Shown: positions 43,039 through 51,119 of the stretch, one piece after another
How the letters are laid out: every line of letters starts with the position of its first letter
How positions within the stretch are numbered: position 1 is the first letter of the stretch
Source of the DNA: Allokutzneria sp. A3M-2-11 16
Lineage (GTDB): Bacteria > Actinomycetota > Actinomycetes > Mycobacteriales > Pseudonocardiaceae
NCBI RefSeq assembly: GCF_024213555.1
Contig: NZ_JANAVO010000002.1
Coordinates: forward strand, 186,001 to 250,000
Direction: 5' to 3'
DNA length: 64,000 nt
Notes under the pieces: generated by a model
What the model saw: the letters and a program-made list of their open reading frames with translations, nothing else
Told to the model about the DNA's origin: nothing
Database searches by the model: none
Position numbers and translations under genes: made by a program

Positions 43039-44238
43039 ATGACCACGTACGAGCTCGGCCCGGTCGCTCTGCCGACCAAGCGCGCCACCGGCTGCCCCTT
43101 CGACCCGCCCGCCGAGCTGGCCGAGCTGCGCGAGGAGCGGCCGGTCAGCCGGATGACCTACCCGGACGGGCACGTCGGCTGGCTGGTGACCAGTCACGCC
43201 GCCGCCCGCGCCGTGCTCGCGGACGCGCGGTTCAGCGCGCGGGCCGAGTTGCAGCACACCCCGGTGCTCACCTTCGCCGGGGAGATCCCGCCCGCGCAGC
43301 CCGGGCAGCTCATCACGATGGACGCGCCCGAGCACACCCGCTACCGGCGGTTGCTCATGCGCCAGTTCACCGCGGCGCGGTTGAGCTCGCTCGAGGCGGG
43401 CATCCGGCGCATCGTCACCGAATGCCTTGACGCGCTGGAGAACGCGGGCCCGCCCGCCGATCTCGTGTCGATCTTCGCGACGCCGGTCCCGAGCCTGGTG
43501 ATCGGGGAACTACTCGGCGTGCCCGAGGCCGACCGCCAGCTCTTCGCCATGCAGACCGACGAGGTCGCGGCCATGACCGACCCCGAGGCGATCATGGCGG
43601 CGTACGGCAGGACGGTCGGCTACATGTACTCGCTGGTGGCGGCCAAGCGCGCGGCGCCGACGGAGGGCGACCTGCTCGGCGCCCTCGTCGTCGACGGCGA
43701 GCTGACCGACGAGGAGCTGGTCAACATCAGCATGATGCTCTTCGTCGGCGGTACCGAGACCACCACGAACATGATCGCGCACGGCGTGTACGCGCTGCTG
43801 GAGAACCCGTTGCAGCTCAAGGCTTTCCTGGCCGACCCGAATGCGCAGGCGATCGAGGAGCTGTTCCGCTACCTGTCGATCCCGCAGTACGGCGTCCCGG
43901 TGCGCGCGGCACTGGAGGACGTGGAACTGGAGGGGCAGCTGATCGCGGCGGGTGAGACCGTGACGATCTCGGTGCCCGCGGCCAACCGCGACCCGCGCGT
44001 CTTCACCGACCCGGACAAGCTGCTGCTCGACCGCGCGAACTCCGCGAGCCACGTGGCGTTCGGGCACGGTGTGCACCGGTGCCTCGGCCAGCAGCTCGCC
44101 AGGATGGAGCTGCGCATCGCCTACACCGCCCTGTTCGAGCGCTTCCCCGCGCTGCGGCTCGCCGAGCCCGGCGTCGTCCCGCGCATGCGCGAGAGCGATG
44201 TGATCTACGGGCCGAGCAGTCTTCCGGTGGCGTGGTGA
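43039..44238 (+). CDS. Cytochrome P450, probable thiopeptide tailoring enzyme
   Basis: 399-residue bacterial class I P450 that needs ferredoxin and reductase from elsewhere. The I-helix motif is LFVGGTETTTNMIAHG near residues 234-249, the ExxR motif lies in IEELFRYLSIPQYG, and the heme-binding loop is FGHGVHRCLGQQLARMEL near 338-355 with Cys as axial ligand. ATG at 43039 is used because upstream residues of the longer frame are not conserved and a GAGGCGAGG purine run precedes it. It is divergent from the precursor gene; hydroxylation of a core Val or Thr is a reasonable but unproven role. Confidence 0.93.
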   Translation: MTTYELGPVALPTKRATGCPFDPPAELAELREERPVSRMTYPDGHVGWLVTSHAAARAVLADARFSARAELQHTPVLTFAGEIPPAQPGQLITMDAPEHTRYRRLLMRQFTAARLSSLEAGIRRIVTECLDALENAGPPADLVSIFATPVPSLVIGELLGVPEADRQLFAMQTDEVAAMTDPEAIMAAYGRTVGYMYSLVAAKRAAPTEGDLLGALVVDGELTDEELVNISMMLFVGGTETTTNMIAHGVYALLENPLQLKAFLADPNAQAIEELFRYLSIPQYGVPVRAALEDVELEGQLIAAGETVTISVPAANRDPRVFTDPDKLLLDRANSASHVAFGHGVHRCLGQQLARMELRIAYTALFERFPALRLAEPGVVPRMRESDVIYGPSSLPVAW

Positions 44239-44279
44239 GCAGGCGGTGGGGATGAGGGGTGGTTCGTGGGCGCGGGTGG

Positions 44280-44448
44280 TCAGCAGGTGAAGTTGACCCG
44301 CACGGTCACCGGAACTGGTTCTGGTCGTTGAACCCCTTGACCTCCACGGCGGCCAGCCCCTGGTTGCCCTGCGGTCTCGGGTTGCAGTGCTGCCGGTAAC
44401 CGGCGTGGCACCGGCGACCACGCCGACAACGTTGCGAAGCTTCGACAT
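44280..44448 (-). pseudogene. Frameshifted remnant of a small secreted protein gene
   Basis: Three frames each carry part of one plausible protein: ATG at 44448 gives MSKLRNVVGVVAGAT, the next frame reads QHCNPRPQGNQGLAAVEVKG then FNDQNQ, and the third ends VPVTVRVNFTC with a stop at 44280-44282. A Shine-Dalgarno AGAGGA precedes the ATG. The pieces fit a short exported protein broken by two frameshifts. No gene is otherwise supported in 44239-44682. Confidence 0.4.
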
Positions 44449-44682
44449 ACCCAATCCTCTTCTCTTTCACAACCCGCACCATGACGGGCTTTTCTCGCCC
44501 TTCACTGGTTCCGGACAATCGATCGTCCGGATATGGGTTCACGTTCCGAGAAGAACTTCATGAGGTAGTCGGGCAATCTCGGTGAGCAACGCGTTGGGAG
44601 CCGACGGCGAGTCGAACTGCGCCGAACGGCTCCCAACTGTGCGGCCCGCCGGAGCAGTCACCGGCCGCGGGAACAGAATCGT

Positions 44683-45240
44683 TTAACTGCGACTACCCTT
44701 GATCCAGCCGAGGTAGTTGCGGAAGTAGCTCACGCTCTTCGCGTGGCCGATCCTTCCCCGCACACTGGTCGAGTAGAAGCCACCGGCGCCGTCCGCGACG
44801 CCGACGTGCCCCCACTTGCTGGTGTTCCAGAACACGAACGCGCCCCTCGGCGGCCGCCCGGTGGTGTGCCTCGGGCCCTCGGCGCGCCAGTGCGCGATCG
44901 CCGACGGGTGGACCCTGGTGCGATTCCAGGACAGTCGCGCGGCGCGCTCGCAGTACCCCTCGAACGCGGTGCTGCCCAGGCGCGCCCGGAACCAGGCGAT
45001 CGCGTGGTTGGGGTTGTTGTCCACGCCCCCGTCCGCCTCGTCGGGCGGCAGCACGCCTTCCGGCGTCGCTACGCTCGGGTCGAGGATGTCGGCCTCGGTG
45101 ATGGGACTGAAGAGTTCCTCGGAAGCGGTGGTCCCGTCCGCCGGCGCAGGTGCCGCTTCCGCCGCGGAGGTGCCGAGCAGGCCGAAGACAGCCAGCGCGA
45201 CCGCTATTCCTCTGGCTCGATTCACTACCGTTGCCCTCAT
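44683..45240 (-). CDS. Secreted CHAP/NlpC-type cell-wall amidase candidate
   Basis: 185-residue exported protein. The Sec signal spans about residues 1-28 (core GIAVALAVFGLLGTSAAEA). The mature part contains YCERAARLSWNRTRVHPSAI, where Cys could be the nucleophile, and RGAFVFWNTSKWGHVGVADG, whose His matches the CHAP/NlpC second catalytic residue. This suggests a peptidoglycan amidase or endopeptidase, possibly in cell-wall turnover. ATG at 45240 is chosen for its signal peptide and AGGGG upstream. Divergent from the methyltransferase gene; the 171-bp gap is AT-richer. Confidence 0.72.
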   Translation of the reverse strand: MRATVVNRARGIAVALAVFGLLGTSAAEAAPAPADGTTASEELFSPITEADILDPSVATPEGVLPPDEADGGVDNNPNHAIAWFRARLGSTAFEGYCERAARLSWNRTRVHPSAIAHWRAEGPRHTTGRPPRGAFVFWNTSKWGHVGVADGAGGFYSTSVRGRIGHAKSVSYFRNYLGWIKGSRS

Positions 45241-45411
45241 GTTACCCCTATCGCTTGTGGACATCGCAGGAAATGCCCGCAGCAAAGGGTGGAGCAGCAC
45301 GCCTACATATCGCCTACAAAATGTGAGCGATGGAAAAAATGACACGGACTGTCCGACCACCGCACCACAGGCGAAAATCGACTGGGCTGTTCGTCGCTAC
45401 AGTCTCCGGCC

Positions 45412-46068
45412 ATGAGCGCTGATTGGCTGGCGGACACCCGTCGCTCCTATGACACCGTCGCCGCGAGCTACACCGACCTGCTCCGCGACAGGCTCTCCGG
45501 GCTGCCGTTCCTGCGCTCGGCGCTGGCGTTGTTCGCCGAGCTCGTCCGTGCCGACGGCGGCGGCCCGGTCGCGGACGTGGGCTGCGGGCCGGGGCACGTC
45601 ACTGCCCACCTGCGCGCTCTCGGCGTTGACGCGATGGGCGTCGACCTCTCCCCCGCGATGATCCGCATCGCCCGCGCGGAGCACCCCGGCACGCGGTTCG
45701 AGGTGGGTTCCATGACCGACCTGGACCTCGCCGACACCTCGCTGGCCGGGCTGCTCGCCTGGTGGTCGTTGATCCACATCCCGGATGAGGACGTGCCGGG
45801 GGTGTTCGCGCACTTCAAGCGCGTGCTGCGGCCCGGGGGCCGCCTGCTCCTCGGGTTCCACCTCGGCGACGAGTCACGGCTCAAGACGGAGGGCTACGGC
45901 GGTCATCCGATGAACGTGCGCGTCCACCTGCGCCGACCCGCCACGGTCGCGGACTGGCTGCGGGACGCGGGGTTCACGATCGAGGCGGAAGTGCTCCTCG
46001 AGCCCGACGGGCGGCTCCCAGGGGGCATGCTCTTCGCACACCGCCGGAACGAGACCGAGGAGCAGTGA
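45412..46068 (+). CDS. Class I SAM-dependent methyltransferase
   Basis: 218-residue Rossmann methyltransferase of the Methyltransf_11/25 type. Motif I is VADVGCGPGHVTAHLRALG near residues 54-72, followed by VDLSPAMIRIA and the post-II region LAGLLAWWSLIHIPDEDVPG. Substrate unknown. The stop overlaps the start of the YCII-domain gene (TGATG), so the pair is coupled. It is too far from the thiopeptide operon, and separated by oppositely oriented genes, to be assigned to it. Confidence 0.88.
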   Translation: MSADWLADTRRSYDTVAASYTDLLRDRLSGLPFLRSALALFAELVRADGGGPVADVGCGPGHVTAHLRALGVDAMGVDLSPAMIRIARAEHPGTRFEVGSMTDLDLADTSLAGLLAWWSLIHIPDEDVPGVFAHFKRVLRPGGRLLLGFHLGDESRLKTEGYGGHPMNVRVHLRRPATVADWLRDAGFTIEAEVLLEPDGRLPGGMLFAHRRNETEEQ

Positions 46069-46424
46069 TGCGTTTCCTGCTGATGCACAGGCTCGACGAG
46101 AGCGCGCCGGAGTGGAACCCCGGCCAGGAGTTCGTGGAGGAGGTCGGCGCCTTCGTCCAGGAGGCGGCCGAGCAGGGCGTGCTGCTCACCGGCGAGGGGG
46201 TCCACCCGTCCGAGAAGGGCGCACGGGTCCGCAAGACCGCCGACGCGGGCATCACCACCACCGACGGGCCGTTCAGCGAGGCCAAGGAGGTCATCGGCGG
46301 CTTCCTGGTGATCAACGCCAAGGACCGGGCCGAGGCCGTCGCCTTCGCCGAGCGCTACGCCGCGATGTTCCAGGACGTCGAGATCGAGGTGCGCCAGGTC
46401 GTCGAGGAGGAAGACCTGCCCTGA
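46068..46424 (+). CDS. YCII-domain (DGPF) protein
   Basis: 118-residue protein of the YCII-related family, with MRFLLMHRLDES at the start and the TTDGPFSEAKEVIGGFLVI block near residues 64-82, which is the DGPF signature. These proteins have a ferredoxin-like fold and are often of unknown function. ATG at 46068 overlaps the methyltransferase stop. The final residues EEEDLP are acidic. It ends 4 nt before the convergent lexA gene stop. Confidence 0.85.
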   Translation: MRFLLMHRLDESAPEWNPGQEFVEEVGAFVQEAAEQGVLLTGEGVHPSEKGARVRKTADAGITTTDGPFSEAKEVIGGFLVINAKDRAEAVAFAERYAAMFQDVEIEVRQVVEEEDLP

Positions 46425-46428
46425 CCGC

Positions 46429-47082
46429 TCAGACGCTGCGCAGCACCGACACGACGACGCCCAGCACCACGGCGCGGTCGCCGTCGATCACGTCGTAGGC
46501 GTCGTTCCTGGGCTCCAGGTACACGTGGCCGTCGCGGCGGCGGTACACCTTGACGGTGGCCTCCTCGTCGATCATCGCGGCGACGATCTGCCCCGAGTGG
46601 GCCTCGTTCTGCTGCCGCACCACGACGATGTCGCCGTCGCAGATCGCCGCGTCGACCATCGAGTCGCCCCGCACCCGCAGCCCGAAGACGGTGCCCCGCC
46701 CGGTCAGCTCGCGGGGCAGCGTCAGCACGTCGTCGATGTGCTCCTCGGCCGAGATCGGCGTTCCCGCGGCGATGTCGCCGACCACGGGGACGGGCACCGC
46801 GTCACCGGACTCCCGGGCCGAGGACGACTGCCGCAGGAACAACCGCACGTCCATCGGCCGGGAGACCGTGCTGCCGCGCCGCAGGAAACCCCGCTCCTCC
46901 AGGCTCGCCAGGTGCTTGGACACCGACGACGCGGAGCGCAGGCCGACCGCCTCGCCGATCTCCCGCGTGCTCGGCGCGTAGCCGTACTCCTGCACCCAGT
47001 CCCGGATCGTGGCCAGGATCTGCAACTGGCGCTGCGGCAGCGTCGAGGTGTCGAGGTGGTCGAGATCGTCGTAGGCGGTCAC
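46429..47082 (-). CDS. lexA: LexA-family SOS repressor
   Basis: 217-residue repressor with LexA architecture. The winged helix is at the N terminus (YGYAPSTREIGEAVGLRSAS, then SVSKHLASLEERGFLRR). The Ala-Gly cleavage site lies in VGDIAAGTPISAEE, and the self-cleavage dyad is Ser in VRGDSMVDAAICDGD and Lys in EATVKVYRRRDG. It could control the two SOS boxes at 7618 and 8235. No SOS box is visible in the 25 nt before its start, and it follows the beta-propeller gene closely, so it might be a paralogue rather than the main LexA. Confidence 0.88.
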   Translation of the reverse strand: MTAYDDLDHLDTSTLPQRQLQILATIRDWVQEYGYAPSTREIGEAVGLRSASSVSKHLASLEERGFLRRGSTVSRPMDVRLFLRQSSSARESGDAVPVPVVGDIAAGTPISAEEHIDDVLTLPRELTGRGTVFGLRVRGDSMVDAAICDGDIVVVRQQNEAHSGQIVAAMIDEEATVKVYRRRDGHVYLEPRNDAYDVIDGDRAVVLGVVVSVLRSV

Positions 47083-47107
47083 CCGCGGAATGGTAGATCG
47101 ACCGCTC

Positions 47108-48709
47108 CTAGAGCCCGAAAGCGAGCAGGACGTAGCCCTTGTCGTTGTTGTAGGTCGGGTGGTAGCCGGAGTGGACGTACATCATGCCGTCGACGACCAC
47201 CGCGCCACCCGCCGCGGAGATCCCGCTGCCGCGGCCGGTGATCCCGTTGACACCGTGGAAATCCCGCACTGTGTCGAACTCCCACAGCACCCGGCCGTCG
47301 CGCGCCGAGTAGGCCCGCATCTTGCCGTCCGCGCTGCCCTCGTAGACCACGCCGGGCGTCGTCGAGACCGCGGGCCGGTTGGCGAGAATGCACTCGTCCG
47401 GGTACTGGGCGGAGCCGCCCCAGCCGCACCCGTTGGCCGGGTTCGGCGTCTTCCAGAGCAGGGCGCCGGTGGCCGGGTCCAGCGCGTGCAGCGCGCCGGG
47501 CTTGGCGTCGTTGGTGGCCACGTAGAGCCGCTCGCCGTCGTAGCTGCCGCCCCAGAGGATGCCCGACTGGCCGAGGTCGTTCGGCCGCGGCTTGGACAGC
47601 TGCCGCTGCCAGACGAACTCACCGGTGCGGGCGTCGAGCACGTGGTAGATACCGCTCTTCTGGCCGATGCCGACGAGGGTGCGGCCCTTGACGGTGAAGA
47701 CGTTCGGCAGCGAGCCGATGTCGAAGTCCAGCGCCGTGCCGTTCTCCATGCCGGGGCAGTGCCCGGGCGGCGCGGACGGGTCGACGCAGATCAGGCGCCA
47801 GGTGTCCGGGTGGGTCATCTGGCGCTTCCACCGCACCTTGCCGGTGAACGCGTCCAGCGCGAGCACGGTGTCGCTGTCGCCGGTGGTGCCGGTGTAGTTC
47901 TGCCCGGTGCCGATGAAGACCGTCCCGGTGACGGGGTCCACCGACGGCGAGGCCCACACCGCCGCGCCCGAGGGCTCGAAGCGGGTGGCGCCGCTCGGCC
48001 ACGTGCCGACGGCCTTCGGCTCGGGCACCGTGTAGTGGCGCCAGAGCACCTTGCCCGTCACGGCGTCGATCGAGGCGAACTGACCGCGGAAGGTGCAGCA
48101 CGGGTAGTCGGCGGCGGCCGAGCTCTCGTCGCTGGAGACACCGACGAAGAGCTTGCCCGCGAAGTGGATCGGCGAGCTGGTGATCAGTGCTTCCGCGTGC
48201 GTGTCGAGGCGGGTGGCCCACTCCAGCGCGCCGGTGCTCGCCTTCACCGCGTACATGTAGCCGCGCAGGTCACCGAAGTAGACCTTGCCCCCGGCCACCA
48301 CCGGGCTGTTGCGCACGACGGCGCGGCGCAGCTCCGGGTCGACCGTCTTCAGCGTGAAGGTCCACTTGGTGGCGCCGGTCTTCGCGTCCAGCGCGTAGAA
48401 CAGCCCGTCCGGCCCGCCGAAGTACATGATCCCGTCGACGATCGCGGGCTGGCTGTGCGCGGTGAGGAACGGGACCTTCGGGAAGGCGAAGGCCCACTTG
48501 AGCTTCAGGTCGGCGACCGTGCGCTCGGTGATCTTGCGTTCGGCGGCGTTGTGCCTGCTCCCGACGAGGTCCTTCTGCCAGCTCGTCCACTCCGCCGCGC
48601 GCCCTTGGACCTGGCCGGGCGGGGCGGCGGACACGGTCGTGCCCGCGAGGCAGAGTGCGAGGAGCGCGATCAGGACACTGCCTGATCGGAGCCTGCGTCG
48701 TCCGAGCAC
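47108..48709 (-). CDS. Secreted PQQ-type beta-propeller protein
   Basis: 533-residue exported protein with repeated PQQ-like blades, as in quinoprotein dehydrogenases and BamB-like proteins. The signal peptide is near the N terminus (SGSVLIALLALCLAGTTVSA). Blades show the pattern ALDAKTGATKWTF, AVKASTGALEWATRL, SIDAVTGKVLWRH, ALDAFTGKVRWKR, VLDARTGEFVWQR, ALDPATGALLWKT and AYSARDGRVLWEF. A CCTF pair near residue 205 recalls the adjacent Cys pair of PQQ enzymes, but catalytic residues were not confirmed. GTG at 48709 is preferred because GAAGGGA lies 6 nt upstream. Confidence 0.82.
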   Translation of the reverse strand: MLGRRRLRSGSVLIALLALCLAGTTVSAAPPGQVQGRAAEWTSWQKDLVGSRHNAAERKITERTVADLKLKWAFAFPKVPFLTAHSQPAIVDGIMYFGGPDGLFYALDAKTGATKWTFTLKTVDPELRRAVVRNSPVVAGGKVYFGDLRGYMYAVKASTGALEWATRLDTHAEALITSSPIHFAGKLFVGVSSDESSAAADYPCCTFRGQFASIDAVTGKVLWRHYTVPEPKAVGTWPSGATRFEPSGAAVWASPSVDPVTGTVFIGTGQNYTGTTGDSDTVLALDAFTGKVRWKRQMTHPDTWRLICVDPSAPPGHCPGMENGTALDFDIGSLPNVFTVKGRTLVGIGQKSGIYHVLDARTGEFVWQRQLSKPRPNDLGQSGILWGGSYDGERLYVATNDAKPGALHALDPATGALLWKTPNPANGCGWGGSAQYPDECILANRPAVSTTPGVVYEGSADGKMRAYSARDGRVLWEFDTVRDFHGVNGITGRGSGISAAGGAVVVDGMMYVHSGYHPTYNNDKGYVLLAFGL

Positions 48710-48874
48710 GCGCGGTCCCTTCGTCTGGATCTCGTCAGGGTGGAGAGCGGTCCCACCGGGGACAAGCATGGCGCGGGCGGACTACCGCGTCGTCATGCTT
48801 TCGGTTCGTTCTCCACCCCTCCCCGCGCGCAAAAACCTGGACCATCACGCCTCTGCCCGAAAGGTCGTCGCGAG

Positions 48875-49180
48875 TCAGTTCCGCTTCTGCACCGCGTGGT
48901 AGGTCACCCGGTCGGGACGATTGCAGTTCGCCTTGCTCTCACCCTGGCCCGGCTTCAGCCATGGGCCTTCGCGGAAGTAGACGCGACCGCTCGCCGGGGT
49001 GCAGGTGATGGTGACCCGGTAGAAGCCGGTCCGGCGCGCGCAGATCGCGGCGCCCCCGGTGCCGTAGTTGGTCACCCGGCTGCTGCAGTGGGTGGGCGAT
49101 GCCTCGGCCGTCGCGACCAGGAACGTGCCCCCGCCGGCGACGGTGGCGAGTACCAGGAGTCTGGCCAGTGCTCTCCGCAT
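48875..49180 (-). CDS. Small secreted cysteine-containing protein
   Basis: 101-residue exported protein of unknown function. The signal peptide covers about residues 1-28 (ARLLVLATVAGGGTFLVATA). The mature part has Cys residues in HCSSR, AICARR, TITCTPA and ANCNRPD, probably forming two disulfides. ATG at 49180 has GGGAGG 6 nt upstream, a strong ribosome-binding site. No family is recognised. Confidence 0.75.
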   Translation of the reverse strand: MRRALARLLVLATVAGGGTFLVATAEASPTHCSSRVTNYGTGGAAICARRTGFYRVTITCTPASGRVYFREGPWLKPGQGESKANCNRPDRVTYHAVQKRN

Positions 49181-49360
49181 GATCTGCCTCCCTGCGTCGT
49201 GTGTGCTGACGGCGCGTGACCGTAAGCGCGCCGACCGGGAGGGGTCCCGCACTGGCTAGAGTGCCTGCGGACAGCCATTTCGGAAGAGCGGACGAGACCA
49301 TGCCGGGCGCACCCCACGACCACGGCCCCGCCCGGCGCCGACTAAGATCAACAATGGCCC

Positions 49361-49424
49361 GGAGGCCCGGAGGCCCGGAGGCCCGGAGGCCCGGAGGCCC
49401 GGAGGCCCGGAGGCCCGGAGGCCC
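49361..49424. repeat. (GGAGGCCC)8 tandem array
   Basis: Eight perfect copies of GGAGGCCC, preceded by a partial copy. It lies 45 bp before the chosen start of the GT-B-like gene. The unit is not a multiple of three, so copy-number change would shift any frame that crosses it. Confidence 0.95.
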
Positions 49425-49469
49425 GCTTCCCGCTGAGCGATCTCCCGTTCTTGTCGTCAGGATGGGTTC

Positions 49470-51119
49470 GTGCTGGCGCATCGGGCCGGGGTAGACGTGG
49501 GCGGTAATCCCCCGCGCCACGGCCCCGCTGCCCAGGACGCGCACCGCTGGTCCACTTTCGGCGACGAGCCCGTGATCCTGGCGGTCGGGCGCACCCTCAC
49601 CTCCACGATCCGCCTGCTCGAAGCGCTTGAAGCGTTCCTCGGCGACACGCACGTGGAGATCGTGTTCACCGTCAACGAGACCTCGCGGTTCTCCGCCGGA
49701 GCTGTCGACCTGATCACCGCGCTCTCCGCGAAGTACATCGCGTGGGAGAACGTGCCGCGAAGCCGCTACCACCTGGTGATCACGGCGAGCGAGAACGTGG
49801 ACCTGGAGTGGTTCGACGTCCGCGCGCCGATCCTCGTGCTGCCGCACGGCATCGGTTTTCACAAGCTCGTACCGGACTCGGAGAGCGCCGGGACCCGGCT
49901 CTCCGGCTTGGTGCCCGCGCACCGCTTGCCGGGCAGGCAGGTCTGGCACCTGGTGACGCAACAGGAGCAGGCAGAGCAGCTGGGCGCGGCCTGCCCGGAG
50001 ACCATCGGGAAAACCGTGCTGGGCGGGGACAGCAGCTACGACGCGCTGCTCGCCGGGACGCCGTTGCGCGCGCACTACCGGAAGGCCCTGCGCGTCGCCG
50101 ACGACCAGCGCCTGGTGTTGATCACGTCCACGTGGGGCGCGCAGTCGATCCTGGGGACCTGGCAAGAACTGCCGGAGCGGCTGCTCGCGGAGCTACCGGC
50201 CGACGAGTACCGGGTGGCCGCCGTCGTGCACCCGAACGTCTGGACGTGGCACTCCGACTGGGATCTGCGACGGCGCCTGCACAACGCGGTGGCAGCCGGA
50301 CTGCTGCTGATCCCGCCCACTCGGGGTTGGCACGCCACGCTGATCGCCTCGGACGTGGTGATCGGCGATCACGGCTCAGTGAGCTTTTATGGTGCTGTGA
50401 TGGGGAAATCGCTGCTCCTGGCGGCGTTCGGCTCGGAGATCGTCTCCGGTACCGCACTGGCGGACCTCGGCAAAGTGGCCGATCGGCTCGACGCGCGCAC
50501 CGGCCTGCGCGAGCAGATCGACCTGGCGCTGGCCAAGCACGATCCACACCGTTTCGACGGGATCACCAAGCGCGCCTTCGCGATGCCCGGTGCCGCGGCG
50601 CCGTTGCTGCGGAAGATCTGCTACGACCTGCTGGGCCTGGCGGTGCCGGGGACGGACGTGCCTTTGCGCGCTGCCGCCGATCCTGCTCCCGATGACGCCG
50701 AGGTGTTCTCCCACGAGGTTCGTGGGAGCTTGGCGGATTCGACGATCACGCTGACCCGTTGCCCCGCAACGGTTCGTGGTCGTCTTCCCGAGGCCACCGC
50801 CGACGAGTTGCGGCACCTGGTCGTGCGCTGGGGTGAGCGGAACGTCCTGCTGTTCGACATCGCGTCGATCATCGTGGGACAGGATCTGTCGGAGACACTT
50901 GACAGGTATCCGGGTTGCCGCATCGCGGCAGTGTCCACTGTGGATGGATGCGAAGCACTGATTCGCGGCGGCAAAAGGGTTTCCGTTGAGGGCAAGTCCG
51001 ATGTGGCGGCACTCGCGTCGGCCGTCTACGTCGCGCTGCTCGAAGGCGTTCTGCGCGAAGGGGAACTGACGCTCCAGGTCGGCACGAACCGGAGCACCGT
51101 CGTCCTGCGCCCCTACTGA
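49470..51119 (+). CDS. GT-B-like protein resembling CDP-glycerol glycerophosphotransferases
   Basis: 549-residue protein, function unknown. The N-terminal half has a Rossmann-like start (EPVILAVGRTLTSTIRLLEA), then LPHGIGFHKL and, in the second half, SDVVIGDHGSVSFYGAVMGK, which resembles the nucleotide-binding part of polyol-phosphate transferases. The last 150 residues match nothing known to me. GTG at 49470 is used; an AGGA-type site lies upstream. It is convergent with, and overlaps by 7 nt, an NB-ARC/TPR gene, a pairing that may be functional. Confidence 0.75.
   Translation: MLAHRAGVDVGGNPPRHGPAAQDAHRWSTFGDEPVILAVGRTLTSTIRLLEALEAFLGDTHVEIVFTVNETSRFSAGAVDLITALSAKYIAWENVPRSRYHLVITASENVDLEWFDVRAPILVLPHGIGFHKLVPDSESAGTRLSGLVPAHRLPGRQVWHLVTQQEQAEQLGAACPETIGKTVLGGDSSYDALLAGTPLRAHYRKALRVADDQRLVLITSTWGAQSILGTWQELPERLLAELPADEYRVAAVVHPNVWTWHSDWDLRRRLHNAVAAGLLLIPPTRGWHATLIASDVVIGDHGSVSFYGAVMGKSLLLAAFGSEIVSGTALADLGKVADRLDARTGLREQIDLALAKHDPHRFDGITKRAFAMPGAAAPLLRKICYDLLGLAVPGTDVPLRAAADPAPDDAEVFSHEVRGSLADSTITLTRCPATVRGRLPEATADELRHLVVRWGERNVLLFDIASIIVGQDLSETLDRYPGCRIAAVSTVDGCEALIRGGKRVSVEGKSDVAALASAVYVALLEGVLREGELTLQVGTNRSTVVLRPY

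Noticed and set aside
45241-45411. Cyclic-di-AMP riboswitch before the secreted CHAP-like gene
   Set aside because: Such riboswitches often precede cell-wall hydrolase genes, but none of the conserved ydaO-type blocks can be found in this 171-bp gap.
49354-49494. Frame ATG-initiated through the 8-bp repeats as a phase-variable start of the GT-B-like gene
   Set aside because: With eight units it ends at 49494 in another frame, and even with seven units a TGA at 49434-49436 blocks entry into the gene.
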